NCBI GenBank assembly: GCA_012271025.1
Contig: JAAXHF010000533.1
Location: forward strand, 1-9,212
DNA: 9,212 nucleotides
Direction: 5' to 3'
From: Deltaproteobacteria bacterium
Lineage (GTDB): Bacteria > Desulfobacterota_B > Binatia > Bin18
Part shown: one piece after another, positions 1-7,522 of the stretch
Position numbering within the stretch: the first letter of the stretch is position 1
How the letters are laid out: every line of letters begins with the position of its first letter
Program-made: the position numbers and the translations under genes
The notes under the pieces: generated by a model
Databases searched by the model: none
Told to the model about the DNA's origin: nothing
Seen by the model: the letters and a program-made list of their open reading frames with translations, nothing else

Positions 1-1950
1 CATGTATTCGTCGAGGTCGGGGAAGTCGTGCAGGCCGCTCAGGATCTGGCCGCGCACGCCGACCAGGGGCTGGATCTGTTTGGGCTCCTGATCCTCCTCG
101 TTCTCGTCGTCCTCGTCGTCCTCACCCAGGGTCTGCCGGGTGTCCTTGACCAGCAGCTGGGGCAGCCGCGCCGCGTCAGAGACGTGGTAAAACCGGCCCT
201 TGGTTTTTTCGGACATGTAGGACAGCAGCCGCAGGTTGACGGTGTCGGCCCCAATCCGGATCGTGGTGATCGAAATCTGGCGCTGGGTAATCAGATTGAC
301 CAGGGGGTAGTGGTCGGCCGGGCTGCGGTTGGTGTCGCCGTCGGTCAGCAGGATGATATGGCGGATGGCCCGACGGGTCTGTCCCAGCTGGTCGGCGGCG
401 GTTTCCAGGGCTCTGAAAAAATCGGTGCCGCCGCCGTACTGCAAGCGTTCTATTTTATCGCGCAGCTCGTTCCGGTTCTGGGACAGGGGTCTCAGCGCAG
501 ACAGAACATACGCCTCCGAGTCAAAGGCGACCGCCCCGGCCATGTCGCTGTCCCTGAGTTGACGCAGCACGGCCAGGGCCGCCTGCTGGGCGTAGTGCAT
601 TTTCTGACCGTCGTGCAGCCCCCGGACCTTGCTGTTGTAGCCCATGCTGTTGGAGCGATCGATGATCAGAAACAGAGCGATCGGGATGCGTTTCTTTTTG
701 AGCGTTTTGGGCGCGGGCGGGGGTTGTTCCTGAAAGGTGATGGGTAAGACCCGCTCGACCGGCGTCTGTCGAAAGGCCAGATCGCCGAAAGATCGGGTGC
801 CCCCGGCCATTAGAAAGCCGCCGCCAAAATCGCGCACGTAGCGCTCGATGACCCGCATCTGGCGGTCGGTGATGCCGCCCCGGCCGATATCGTCAAACAC
901 CAGACAGTGATAATCGAGCAGATCCGACAGCCTGGTCGGGATGCCCTCGGGACTGCGGAACTCGATATCGACTTCCTTGAGTTGAAGCGCGCGGGCCAGG
1001 TGGGTGCGCGGGTTGTCGGTAATGACCAGCGAGCGCACCTTGCCCGAGACGGCCAGGGTGGCGTGTTGGCGGTTATTCCCGGCCACAGTATCCGGCTCGG
1101 CCCTGATTTCGGCTCGCAGCAGATAGTTGCCGGGCTGCATGATCTGGGCCGGCACCTCGAAAACCGACAGGCCGGGCCCGAGCTGGACCGACTGATTGGT
1201 CAGCCGATCCCGGTTGGCGTGGATGGTCACCCGGCCCTCGACCGCCTGTTCATTGCCGTTGCGGACCACCAGGCGCAGGGTAAACACGCTGCCCTCCCGG
1301 ACCAGGGGCGGGATGACGAATTTTTCCAGGGAGATCTCGGGCTGTTGGCCTGAGGGCGGAATGACCGGAAAAATACTGATGCCCATCTGCCGCGCCAGGG
1401 CCAGATGCTGGCGCGCCGAGCCGCTCGTCTCGTTGCCGTCGGTCATCAGCAGCAGGCGCTTCTGGGCCTGTTCGGGATAGAGGGCAAACACCCGCTCCAG
1501 GGCTTCGGCGATATTCGTTCCGCCGCCGGTGTGGGCCTCGTCCGGGTCGACCGACACGCTGACCGAAGTCGGCGGGCCGGGCGGGACAAGCAGGCTGGTA
1601 TCGGTGGCAAACGCCAGGGCGGAAAACTCCTCTTCGGCGGTCAGATGACCGCGCAGCTGGGCCAGGTAGTCGTTCATCCACTGGCGGCCCTCACGCGAGA
1701 TGCTGTCCGAGGTATCCAGCGCCGCAACCAGGGCCAGCTTATGCTCGGACAGGGTGGTTTGCAGGTTGAGGCCGGCCAGGCCGGCGACCAGAGCGACTGC
1801 GGCCAGGCTGCGCAGCACGGCGGCGCTGAACAACACCCCCCGTCCGCGCTGCCACACCAGCGGCAGCCACAGTAGCGGGACCAGGGCCAGCAGCCAGAAC
1901 CAGTCCGGCTCAAGAAAGACGTAGCTGCGTCCAAAAATATCGTAGCTCAT
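1..1950 (-). CDS. Membrane protein with tandem VWA domains flanking a glutamine-amidotransferase-like domain (3' end outside window)
   Basis: The frame is open from ATG at 1950 to the window edge: 650 codons, no stop, so the C-terminus is missing. Two membrane segments lie near residues 17-33 and 43-62. VWA domain 1 covers about 71-197, with MIDAS residues DTSDS (79-83), T145 in GGGTN and D171 in LLMTDG. Residues 210-300 look like an Ig/CARDB-type beta domain ending in a GNN turn. Residues 304-405 resemble the class I glutamine-amidotransferase-like fold common in such proteins (LVITDNP, then YVRDFGGGFLMAGG), with no evident catalytic Cys-His pair. VWA domain 2 covers about 421-605, with DRSNS (431-435), T509 in GGGTD and D537 in LLTDG. 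An acidic stretch follows (610-620). The start overlaps the upstream stop as ATGA, and GAGGG lies 4 nt before it. By family analogy the VWA domains bind a divalent metal and protein partners outside the cytoplasmic membrane, served by the MoxR ATPase of the same operon. Target unknown. It is not a simple BatB, which carries one VWA domain. Confidence 0.88.
   Translation of the reverse strand, partial: MSYDIFGRSYVFLEPDWFWLLALVPLLWLPLVWQRGRGVLFSAAVLRSLAAVALVAGLAGLNLQTTLSEHKLALVAALDTSDSISREGRQWMNDYLAQLRGHLTAEEEFSALAFATDTSLLVPPGPPTSVSVSVDPDEAHTGGGTNIAEALERVFALYPEQAQKRLLLMTDGNETSGSARQHLALARQMGISIFPVIPPSGQQPEISLEKFVIPPLVREGSVFTLRLVVRNGNEQAVEGRVTIHANRDRLTNQSVQLGPGLSVFEVPAQIMQPGNYLLRAEIRAEPDTVAGNNRQHATLAVSGKVRSLVITDNPRTHLARALQLKEVDIEFRSPEGIPTRLSDLLDYHCLVFDDIGRGGITDRQMRVIERYVRDFGGGFLMAGGTRSFGDLAFRQTPVERVLPITFQEQPPPAPKTLKKKRIPIALFLIIDRSNSMGYNSKVRGLHDGQKMHYAQQAALAVLRQLRDSDMAGAVAFDSEAYVLSALRPLSQNRNELRDKIERLQYGGGTDFFRALETAADQLGQTRRAIRHIILLTDGDTNRSPADHYPLVNLITQRQISITTIRIGADTVNLRLLSYMSEKTKGRFYHVSDAARLPQLLVKDTRQTLGEDDEDDENEEDQEPKQIQPLVGVRGQILSGLHDFPDLDEYM
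91..123 (-). repeat. Short 9-bp coding repeat for an acidic linker
   Basis: Read on the minus strand, GAGGACGAC occurs twice in tandem (123-106), followed by the imperfect copy GAGAACGAG and two further acidic codons. This encodes E610-D620 (EDDEDDENEED) directly after the second VWA domain. It probably forms a flexible acidic linker or a metal/partner contact. Length could vary between strains by slippage in 9-bp steps without breaking the frame. Confidence 0.6.
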
Positions 1951-3839
1951 TCCGCCCTCGCTCGGGTATACCGCCACAGCGCGTACAGCCATTCCAGAAA
2001 CAGCAGGCCTGCGGCGCCGTAGTACAACAGCTGGCCAAACTCGACCGGCACGGTGCGGCTGACCTCGTGGGAAGACTCGGAGGTGTCCAGAACGACCGGC
2101 GCCGCCTCTGGAGCGGGCTCGGCCTGAGGCTGGCGTCCGATGTCCGACTCGAGTTCATCGAACAAATTCGCGTACCACATAGTCCGGTAGTCGCCGTTTT
2201 GCAGCCGATAGGCGCCCACGTGAGGAATATCCACCGCTGCGGCTTCGAGTGAGCGCGTTTCGCCGTCGGGCAGGGTCAGTTCCAGCGTCTCAAGCGCAAC
2301 CGAGGTCGGCACAAAGAAGGTTTCGCCGGGCGTGGTTAGGGCCGGGACGCTGGGGTCTGGCGGCAGCAACCAGCGCACCGCGTTCAGAAACAGCAGCAGC
2401 AGGCTCAGATTGTCGGAGTCGGTCAGGTTGCCCCGGCCCAGGTCAAAGGCCAGGCACACCACCCGGTGGCCGTCTTTTTCGCCGGTCAGCGCCAGCGGCA
2501 CCTCGCCGTCGGCGGTGCGTGACGAGATCAAAACCTGGGCCCACGCCGGCAGGGCCAGCACCCGGGCCTTCTTGAGCGGCAGGGCGTCAACATACTGCAG
2601 GTTATGCAGAATCTCGTGGCTCTCGCGCCAGTCCAGAATGCTGAGGTCTTTGGCCTCGGCCACGACCGGAAAGAGCGGATTGTCCAGGGGCGGGAAGACG
2701 TACAAACTGTTGGCGGCGACCGCCGTGCCGGGGACGAACTGGTGGAACAGGACGATGTCCTGGGGCTCAAGGCTGAGCGTGGAAAAGTCGTCCGGGCTGA
2801 CTGCAGTCAGGCTGAGGTTGGGAATCGAGCGGCTGACCCGTTGCAGCTCGCTGTGCAGGCTGGAGCTGGTCGAGACCAGGACGAGGCGGCGCTCATGACC
2901 CTGGGCCACCCAGGCCAGGGCCTGGTTGTCGACCGACAGCCCGTCGTCGGGGCTGATCCGGGCGACCAGCTGGCCGGCCTCGCTGAAGTTGCCGATTGAA
3001 AAGGACGCGCTCTCGCGGGCCGGCAGGCTGAACGTCCGGCGGAAGATCTGGCGCTCGTTCAGGTGGACCGTCAGGCTGCCCCGCTTGGTGCGTGCGGCGT
3101 AGTTACGGACCAGAATATAGGCGCGGGCCTGCGAGTAGTGCTGGAACGGGTTCTGGTACAGGTTGAGGGCGGCCAGGGCGATATTGTCGTCGTTGCGACC
3201 GACCCGGTGATAGACCAGATGCGCCAGCTGGTCCTGGGTCAGACTGAGCTGGGTCTGGGGCACGTCGGTGAAGACGTGAACGCTGGCCCGCTGGCCGGCC
3301 CGGTCGCGCTGGGCCAGGGCCAGTTCGACCCCGAGGTCGAGGTTGGTCGGGCTGTCCTCGGGCCGCAGCGATTCGAGCAGATGCAGAAAGACGCGGTGGT
3401 CGGTGGTGAAGCCGCTGACTACTCGGGGGCGAGCCGCCACGCTGATCAGCATCACCTCGTCGAGCGGTCCGAGGGACCGCACGACCTGGACGGCCTGGTC
3501 GCGGGCCAGGCTGAAGCGCTGGGTGGTGCCCTCACGGACCTGCATGCTGGCCGACACGTCAAAGACCAGGATGTGGCGGTTGCCCTGAACCTCGGTGACC
3601 GTATGGGGGCGATAGGGGTGCAGCAGCCCGCTCAGCAGCAGGCTCAGCAGCAGGGCTTGCAGCAGGAACAGCAGACTCGGCATGAACCGCCGGACGCGGA
3701 CGCTGTCCTCCCTGATCTCGTTCCAGAACATCAGGCTGGACACCTCAACCCGTTTCCGCCAGCGCTCCCGCAGGTAGACCAGGATCAGAATGCCCAGCAG
3801 GGCAAAGAGCGGCAGGGCGGCTGGATTCAGAATGCCCAT
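1947..3839 (-). CDS. BatA-like membrane-anchored VWA-domain protein
   Basis: The product has 630 residues. The N-terminus has the BatA-type double membrane anchor: NPAALPLFALLGILILVYL (5-23), a basic/aromatic loop, then a second segment near 54-73. A VWA domain follows (about 88-195) with a full MIDAS: DVSAS at 94-98, T165 in SPTNLD and D192 in VHVFTD. Residues 220-310 look like a beta-rich domain. Residues 318-490 resemble an amidotransferase-like fold ending in a FDLGRGNLTDSDN...LNAVRWLLPP segment (465-493), a pattern common in large VWA membrane proteins. The C-terminus ends with a Pro/Glu/Ala-rich linker (570-598), a third membrane segment (601-622) and a basic tail. The ATG is preceded by AGGA at a 10-nt spacing, and that AGGA overlaps the TAG stop of the DUF58 gene. 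The known BatA of Bacteroides is about half this length, so this is a long variant rather than an orthologue. Role inferred: a periplasm-facing metal-dependent adaptor working with MoxR and DUF58. Confidence 0.9.
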   Translation of the reverse strand: MGILNPAALPLFALLGILILVYLRERWRKRVEVSSLMFWNEIREDSVRVRRFMPSLLFLLQALLLSLLLSGLLHPYRPHTVTEVQGNRHILVFDVSASMQVREGTTQRFSLARDQAVQVVRSLGPLDEVMLISVAARPRVVSGFTTDHRVFLHLLESLRPEDSPTNLDLGVELALAQRDRAGQRASVHVFTDVPQTQLSLTQDQLAHLVYHRVGRNDDNIALAALNLYQNPFQHYSQARAYILVRNYAARTKRGSLTVHLNERQIFRRTFSLPARESASFSIGNFSEAGQLVARISPDDGLSVDNQALAWVAQGHERRLVLVSTSSSLHSELQRVSRSIPNLSLTAVSPDDFSTLSLEPQDIVLFHQFVPGTAVAANSLYVFPPLDNPLFPVVAEAKDLSILDWRESHEILHNLQYVDALPLKKARVLALPAWAQVLISSRTADGEVPLALTGEKDGHRVVCLAFDLGRGNLTDSDNLSLLLLFLNAVRWLLPPDPSVPALTTPGETFFVPTSVALETLELTLPDGETRSLEAAAVDIPHVGAYRLQNGDYRTMWYANLFDELESDIGRQPQAEPAPEAAPVVLDTSESSHEVSRTVPVEFGQLLYYGAAGLLFLEWLYALWRYTRARAE

Positions 3840-3851
3840 GGCACGCGTGTC

Positions 3852-4760
3852 CTAACGCAGGGCCAGCAGCCCGGTCCGAGTCAGCTCGTGGCTGACCACC
3901 TGGCTGACCGTCTGACGGGTCGAGACCCGGCTGTACAGAATCTGGTGCTGGTGACAGAAGTCACGCACGGCGTCGAGGTGGGCCTGCAGCAGCTCCTGGT
4001 AGCGGCTCAGGTTGGCCTCGCTGAGCGTGATCCAGCGCTCGGCACCGTCCTCAACGTCGTACAGCTTGCCGCGGCGGAAGAGCCGCCTGGGGTCCAGCTC
4101 GGCGGCGCCCAGGACGTGGACCGCCTTGACCTCATAGCCGCGCGCCTTGAGGAAGGCCAACGACTCTGCGTACTGTTCGGCCGGCGTCATGAAATCCGAG
4201 ATGATGATCGCCACCCCGGGCTCCAGGGTTTGCCCGATATAGGCTCGGACCGATTCTCGCAGAGCGGTCTTGCCGCTCGCCGACAGGCTGTCAAGAAACG
4301 GCCGGAGCCGAAAGAACCGGCTGCGGTGACGCAGAAACGGGGTGGCCCGAAAGGCCGGCGTCCGGGCGTCGGGGGCGGCCAGGGCAATCAGCCGCAGGGT
4401 GTTGTTGTTGGCCAGTACGACATAGCTGAGGGCCGACATGATATCCAGGGCAAAGACGAACTTGTCGTCCACGGTCGGCACGCCCATTGAGGCGCTGGTG
4501 TCGAGGAAGAGGTGGAACGGAATCTCGCGTTCGGCGGTAAAGGTCCGAACCATGAGCTGATCGAGCCGGCCCACGGCGTTCCAGTCCAGATACCGGAAAT
4601 CGTCGCCGGGCGAGTATTCCTTGAAGGATTCAAACTCGATGCCCGAAGCCTGGCTGGTGCGCGGAATCGGGGTTTCACCCGGGCGGTGGCCGCGCGCCGT
4701 GCGGACGCGAATATGAAACCGGTTCAGGGTCTTGAAAAAGGCGGAATCAAGGCTGGCCAC
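3852..4760 (-). CDS. DUF58 domain-containing protein (VWA-like)
   Basis: The product has 302 residues, normal for the family. It shows the DUF58 signature YSPGDDFRYLDWNAVGR (49-65) followed by LMVRTFTAERE (69-79). A VWA-like Rossmann fold follows with DTSAS (87-91), T165 in SGKTAL and D189 in IIISDF, so the metal-site residues are present. There is no signal peptide or membrane segment, so it is expected in the cytoplasm. The start is GTG at 4760. It is supported by AGGG 10 nt upstream and by the spacing of conserved N-terminal features (F9 to R20 resembles the usual basic opening helix). The gene follows moxR by 12 nt. DUF58 proteins nearly always sit next to MoxR ATPases; the accepted inference is that they are clients or cofactors of MoxR. 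Molecular activity is unknown. No enzymatic motif is visible. Confidence 0.94.
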   Translation of the reverse strand: MASLDSAFFKTLNRFHIRVRTARGHRPGETPIPRTSQASGIEFESFKEYSPGDDFRYLDWNAVGRLDQLMVRTFTAEREIPFHLFLDTSASMGVPTVDDKFVFALDIMSALSYVVLANNNTLRLIALAAPDARTPAFRATPFLRHRSRFFRLRPFLDSLSASGKTALRESVRAYIGQTLEPGVAIIISDFMTPAEQYAESLAFLKARGYEVKAVHVLGAAELDPRRLFRRGKLYDVEDGAERWITLSEANLSRYQELLQAHLDAVRDFCHQHQILYSRVSTRQTVSQVVSHELTRTGLLALR

Positions 4761-4772
4761 GGTCGGATCGCC

Positions 4773-5843
4773 CTATTGGAGTTGACGCGCGCTGCTGAGG
4801 ATGCGCTCAATCAGGCTGTTGGGATCGACATTGTCCGCCTCGGCCGCAAAATTGAGCACCAGGCGATGGTTGAGGGTCGGCCCGGCCACCCGGTTCACGT
4901 CGTCGTAGCTGACGTTGGCCCGGCCGTCGAGCAGGGCCACGACTTTGGCCCCCAGCATCAGGGTCTGGCCGCCGCGCGGGCTTGAGCCAAAAGACACGTA
5001 GCGGTTGATCTCTTCGTCTTTGGCCAGCGTCACCACAGCCTTATCCTCCGCGCTCATATAGTTGGCCTCGGCTGGAATCGTGGCATGAATCAGAGCCGCG
5101 ATATACTCCTCTATGTGCGGGGCGACGATGACCTCGCGGACCAGATGACGCAGAGCCATGATTTTTCCTGGGGCCGTGCCCTGTTCAAAGACGGGCTGGA
5201 TCTCGGGCAGTTCGGTCGTCGTGGTCGCGCTGATGATGCGCTGGACTTCCTGATGGGTCGGGTAGCGCAGGCGGACCTTGAAGAAAAAGCGGTCCAGCTG
5301 GGCCTCCGGCAGTGGATAGGTGCCCTCCATCTCAATCGGGTTGAGGGTGGCCAGGACAAAAAAGGGCGGCGCCAGACGGTGGGTGGTGCCGGCCACCGTC
5401 ACCTGCAGTTCGGCCATGGCTTCGAGCAGGGCGGCCTGGGTTTTGGGGGTGGAGCGGTTGATCTCGTCGGCCAGCAGCACGTGCGAGAAGATCGGCCCCG
5501 GCACAAAGCTGAAATCGCGCCGGCCGTCCTCGCCGTCCATGACCATGCGGGTGCCGGTGACGTCGGCCGGCATGAGGTCGACCGTAAACTGAATCCGGCT
5601 GAAGCTGAGGTTCAGCGCCTCGGCCAGCGAGCGGACGATCAGCGTCTTGCCCGTTCCCGGCACGCCCTCAATCAGGACGTGGCCGCCGGCAAAAAAGGCG
5701 ATCAGGATGTTCTCAATCAGTTCGTCGTGGCCGACCACGATCCGGGCCACTTCTGACTGGATGCGGCGAAACGTTTCCTGGAATTCGGCGACGAGGCTGG
5801 CCGCAGGAACTTCACTTGCGGTTTGGCTCAGCGTTTCGCTCAT
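4773..5843 (-). CDS. moxR: MoxR-family AAA+ ATPase
   Basis: The product has 356 residues. AAA+ motifs appear in order: Walker A GVPGTGKT (60-67), Walker B VLLADEINR (122-130, with D126 and E127), sensor 1 LATLNPIE (164-171, N168), the MoxR-type PLPEAQLDRF with arginine-finger candidate R185 (177-186), and sensor 2 GSSPRGGQTL (286-295). A C-terminal helical lid ends with TLNHRLVLNFAAEA (323-336). All nucleotide-binding and hydrolysis residues are present, so it should be an active cytoplasmic ATPase, probably a hexameric ring. The N-terminus has about 20 extra residues of low conservation. The ATG overlaps the upstream stop as ATGA, and a strong GAGGAG lies 7 nt before it. MoxR ATPases are thought to act as chaperones for metal-dependent VWA proteins, and three VWA-fold genes follow immediately in this operon. 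The symbol denotes the family, not methanol-dehydrogenase activation; no methanol dehydrogenase gene is present here. Confidence 0.96.
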   Translation of the reverse strand: MSETLSQTASEVPAASLVAEFQETFRRIQSEVARIVVGHDELIENILIAFFAGGHVLIEGVPGTGKTLIVRSLAEALNLSFSRIQFTVDLMPADVTGTRMVMDGEDGRRDFSFVPGPIFSHVLLADEINRSTPKTQAALLEAMAELQVTVAGTTHRLAPPFFVLATLNPIEMEGTYPLPEAQLDRFFFKVRLRYPTHQEVQRIISATTTTELPEIQPVFEQGTAPGKIMALRHLVREVIVAPHIEEYIAALIHATIPAEANYMSAEDKAVVTLAKDEEINRYVSFGSSPRGGQTLMLGAKVVALLDGRANVSYDDVNRVAGPTLNHRLVLNFAAEADNVDPNSLIERILSSARQLQ

Positions 5844-7255
5844 CTCGGCTCTCCTCGGGAAAACAGACGTTTGACAATAGCCTCGTATTCGGGCGGGATC
5901 TTGGCCTTGCGGATGGCGTCGTCCAAAGACTGCTCCTGACTCAGCCGGCGGCGTGATTTGCTGGGCGGCAGCTCGCCCTCGTACTTGACCGGCTCGCCGT
6001 CCCCGCCCCGGGTGAGTTCATAGGTGCTGTCCAGCGACAGCTGGAAGGTCTGCGGGCTGTCGCCCAGACTGGCCCGGTCGCCGAACAGGTTCGGGTCGGT
6101 GCCGCTGCCGGCTCCCATCCCCGCTCCGCCCGCACTACCACCGCTGCCCGGCGTCTGTGGGGTCTGGGGTTGAAAGCTGCCGCGGGCGTTTTTGCGGTCC
6201 AGGCGAGCTTGGCTGAGCTGTTGCAGGCCGCTGCCCTGGGTTGGCGTCTGGGCGCCCGCCGGGCCTACGGCGTCGCTCGCCTCACGGGTGCGTCCGTCCT
6301 GCGATCTGTTCGTGGCCTGGATCGAATAATCGGCCCTGTCCTTGGGCGTGGTGGCGGCTTGCAGGGCGTCGAGATCCAGATGCTCGGGCAGGGGTGGGGC
6401 GGTGGGTACCTCGGATTGGGCTGACGGGTCTGGAGTGGGCGGAATCGATAAGCCGTGCAGAGTGTCACGGATCGACTGCTGGAGTTCGTCGGACAGCGAG
6501 GCCAGGGTTTGCAGGGCCGGGTTGGTCGTGTCGCCGTTCATGGCCATGGGCTGGTCCGTGGCCGCCGACGTATCGTGCTCGGGGAACAGGCTGCTCTCGC
6601 CCCAGCTTTCCGAGGCGGGAGGGATAAGCGACATTTTTTCGTCAATCAGCGTTTCCATCCGTTCGGGCAGGTTTTGGGCCAGCTGCTGCATATTGACTAG
6701 GCTGAACGGATCGTCCTGCTGCTGGGAGGAGAGGGGCGGAATCAGGGCGGTCAGGCTCAGCAGGCCAAGTGCGGCCAAAAAGGGCAGGCTGGTCCACGGA
6801 ATCCGGCGCGGAGCGACCTTGGGGATATCCCAGTCGGCCAGCCGGGCGGTGTTATCGGCCAGCAGGTGTGGCCACAGGCGCGAGGCTGGGGCTACGCCGG
6901 CCTGGAGCTGGGCGGCCAGGGTGGAGACCCGCTCTTGCAGGCCGGCGCGTTGATCGGCCCGGCGGGCAGCCCGGACCATATCCGTCCAGTCCCGCACGCC
7001 GCGACGCAGGCTGATAAACAGCAGGCCGAGCAGGCCGAGGCCGAGCGGCCAGCTGACCCAGGCAAAAAGAGGGGAGGCAAGCTCGAGCTTATAGGCGCAC
7101 ACGATCAGAACGCAGCTGACCAGGGCCAGGGCCGTGCCGAAAATATACACGCGATGCTGGAAGGTGTAGCGATTCAGCCGTCCCCGCAGCCGTCGCAGCC
7201 GGTCTTCTATGTCTGCCAGGGCCAGCTGCTCCTGTGTTCCTGGGACACCTACCAT
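5840..7255 (-). CDS. Three-TM membrane protein with disordered Pro/Gly-rich tail (DUF4175-like)
   Basis: The product has 471 residues. An N-terminal amphipathic region with Arg/Leu repeats (12-30, possible coiled coil) precedes membrane segments near 36-55, 62-83 and 154-174. Between the second and third is a soluble helical segment with ADQRAGLQERVSTLAAQL (100-117), a pattern I associate with DUF4175-type proteins. After the third segment comes a long extracytoplasmic-type region: helical around 185-265, then Pro/Gln/Gly/Ala-rich and probably disordered (271-400). The C-terminus ends in a short conserved-looking helix, IPPEYEAIVKRLFSRG (453-468), resembling endings seen in proteins beside MoxR/BatA loci. 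The start at 7255 is chosen because AGGGAG lies 9 nt upstream; a longer frame to GTG at 7435 would start inside the promoter. It is first in the operon and overlaps moxR by ATGA. No catalytic motif is visible. It may be a membrane scaffold for the VWA proteins. The DUF4175 assignment is tentative. Confidence 0.82.
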   Translation of the reverse strand: MVGVPGTQEQLALADIEDRLRRLRGRLNRYTFQHRVYIFGTALALVSCVLIVCAYKLELASPLFAWVSWPLGLGLLGLLFISLRRGVRDWTDMVRAARRADQRAGLQERVSTLAAQLQAGVAPASRLWPHLLADNTARLADWDIPKVAPRRIPWTSLPFLAALGLLSLTALIPPLSSQQQDDPFSLVNMQQLAQNLPERMETLIDEKMSLIPPASESWGESSLFPEHDTSAATDQPMAMNGDTTNPALQTLASLSDELQQSIRDTLHGLSIPPTPDPSAQSEVPTAPPLPEHLDLDALQAATTPKDRADYSIQATNRSQDGRTREASDAVGPAGAQTPTQGSGLQQLSQARLDRKNARGSFQPQTPQTPGSGGSAGGAGMGAGSGTDPNLFGDRASLGDSPQTFQLSLDSTYELTRGGDGEPVKYEGELPPSKSRRRLSQEQSLDDAIRKAKIPPEYEAIVKRLFSRGEPR

Positions 7256-7413
7256 TGCTGACTGCTCCCTTTCTGGTGCGCAAGCATGTCCACGCTCCGG
7301 TTCCCCTGTGTACAGACCGCCGTTCGACTCGTGTCGGGTCTCACTCAGGGCCTCACCCGCCCTAAGTGCTTGATGTTCCTGGCCGTACTGGCGTCTCGTG
7401 CGAAGCGCTCCCA
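7256..7413 (-). other. Presumed 5' leader of the MoxR/VWA operon
   Basis: Between the promoter and the first start codon lie about 150 nt with no convincing gene. Two small inverted repeats are visible: AGGGC / GCCCT with a 7-nt loop at 7347-7363, and CGAC / GTCG with a 4-nt loop at 7325-7336. Both are too short to call a riboswitch or attenuator, and no U-run follows either. I recognise no known leader RNA. Confidence 0.35.
7265..7270 (-). promoter_or_regulatory. Ribosome binding site deciding the operon's first start codon
   Basis: AGGGAG read on the minus strand, 9 nt before the ATG at 7255. It is the only good Shine-Dalgarno sequence between the promoter and the conserved N-terminus, and it argues against the 60-residue extension to GTG at 7435. 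Confidence 0.75.
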
Positions 7414-7442
7414 ACAATAGTCGAGAGCATGACACAGGTCAA
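7414..7442 (-). promoter_or_regulatory. Sigma-70-like promoter of the MoxR/VWA operon
   Basis: On the minus strand, TTGACC (7442-7437, 5/6 match to the -35 consensus) is separated by exactly 17 nt from TATTGT (7419-7414, 4/6 match to the -10 consensus). Transcription would start near 7407. The element lies between two divergent genes, faces the five-gene operon, and no comparable element was found closer to the first start. Confidence 0.6.
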
Positions 7443-7509
7443 CTCGGGAAAACTGCCGCCGGCCACCCCTCGGCACCGGCGGCTCCTGGCTGTGCCGAGG
7501 CTCATCGTC

Positions 7510-7515
7510 TATACA
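7510..7515 (+). promoter_or_regulatory. Possible -10 element for the lipoprotein gene
   Basis: TATACA (4/6 match) lies 7 nt before the ATG at 7523. No acceptable -35 hexamer is found 16-18 nt upstream, and there is no Shine-Dalgarno sequence before this ATG. If used, transcription would begin at or next to the start codon, giving a leaderless mRNA. The rest of 7443-7522 shows nothing I can name. Confidence 0.25.
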
Positions 7516-7522
7516 CACAGCC

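Noticed and set aside
28..747. A 239-codon plus-strand frame opposite the double-VWA gene.
   Set aside because: It mirrors the minus-strand coding sequence: its low-complexity Leu/Val run is the antisense of the acidic repeat. No ribosome binding site or family resemblance.
3063..4490. A 475-codon open frame on the plus strand, antisense to the BatA-like and DUF58 genes.
   Set aside because: The translation is rich in Gln, Gly, Val and Asp with no domain or membrane pattern, and both minus-strand genes beneath it have clear family motifs. Long antisense frames are expected in GC-rich DNA.
5085..5756. A 223-codon plus-strand frame opposite moxR.
   Set aside because: It overlaps the strongly conserved AAA+ core on the other strand and has no recognisable motif.
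7347..7363. A small AGGGC / GCCCT hairpin as a terminator.
   Set aside because: The stem is only 5 bp and no T-run follows on either strand.
7256..7435. A 60-residue N-terminal extension of the first operon protein from GTG at 7435.
   Set aside because: The GTG lies inside the spacer of the proposed promoter, the extension has no structure pattern, and ATG at 7255 has a good ribosome binding site.
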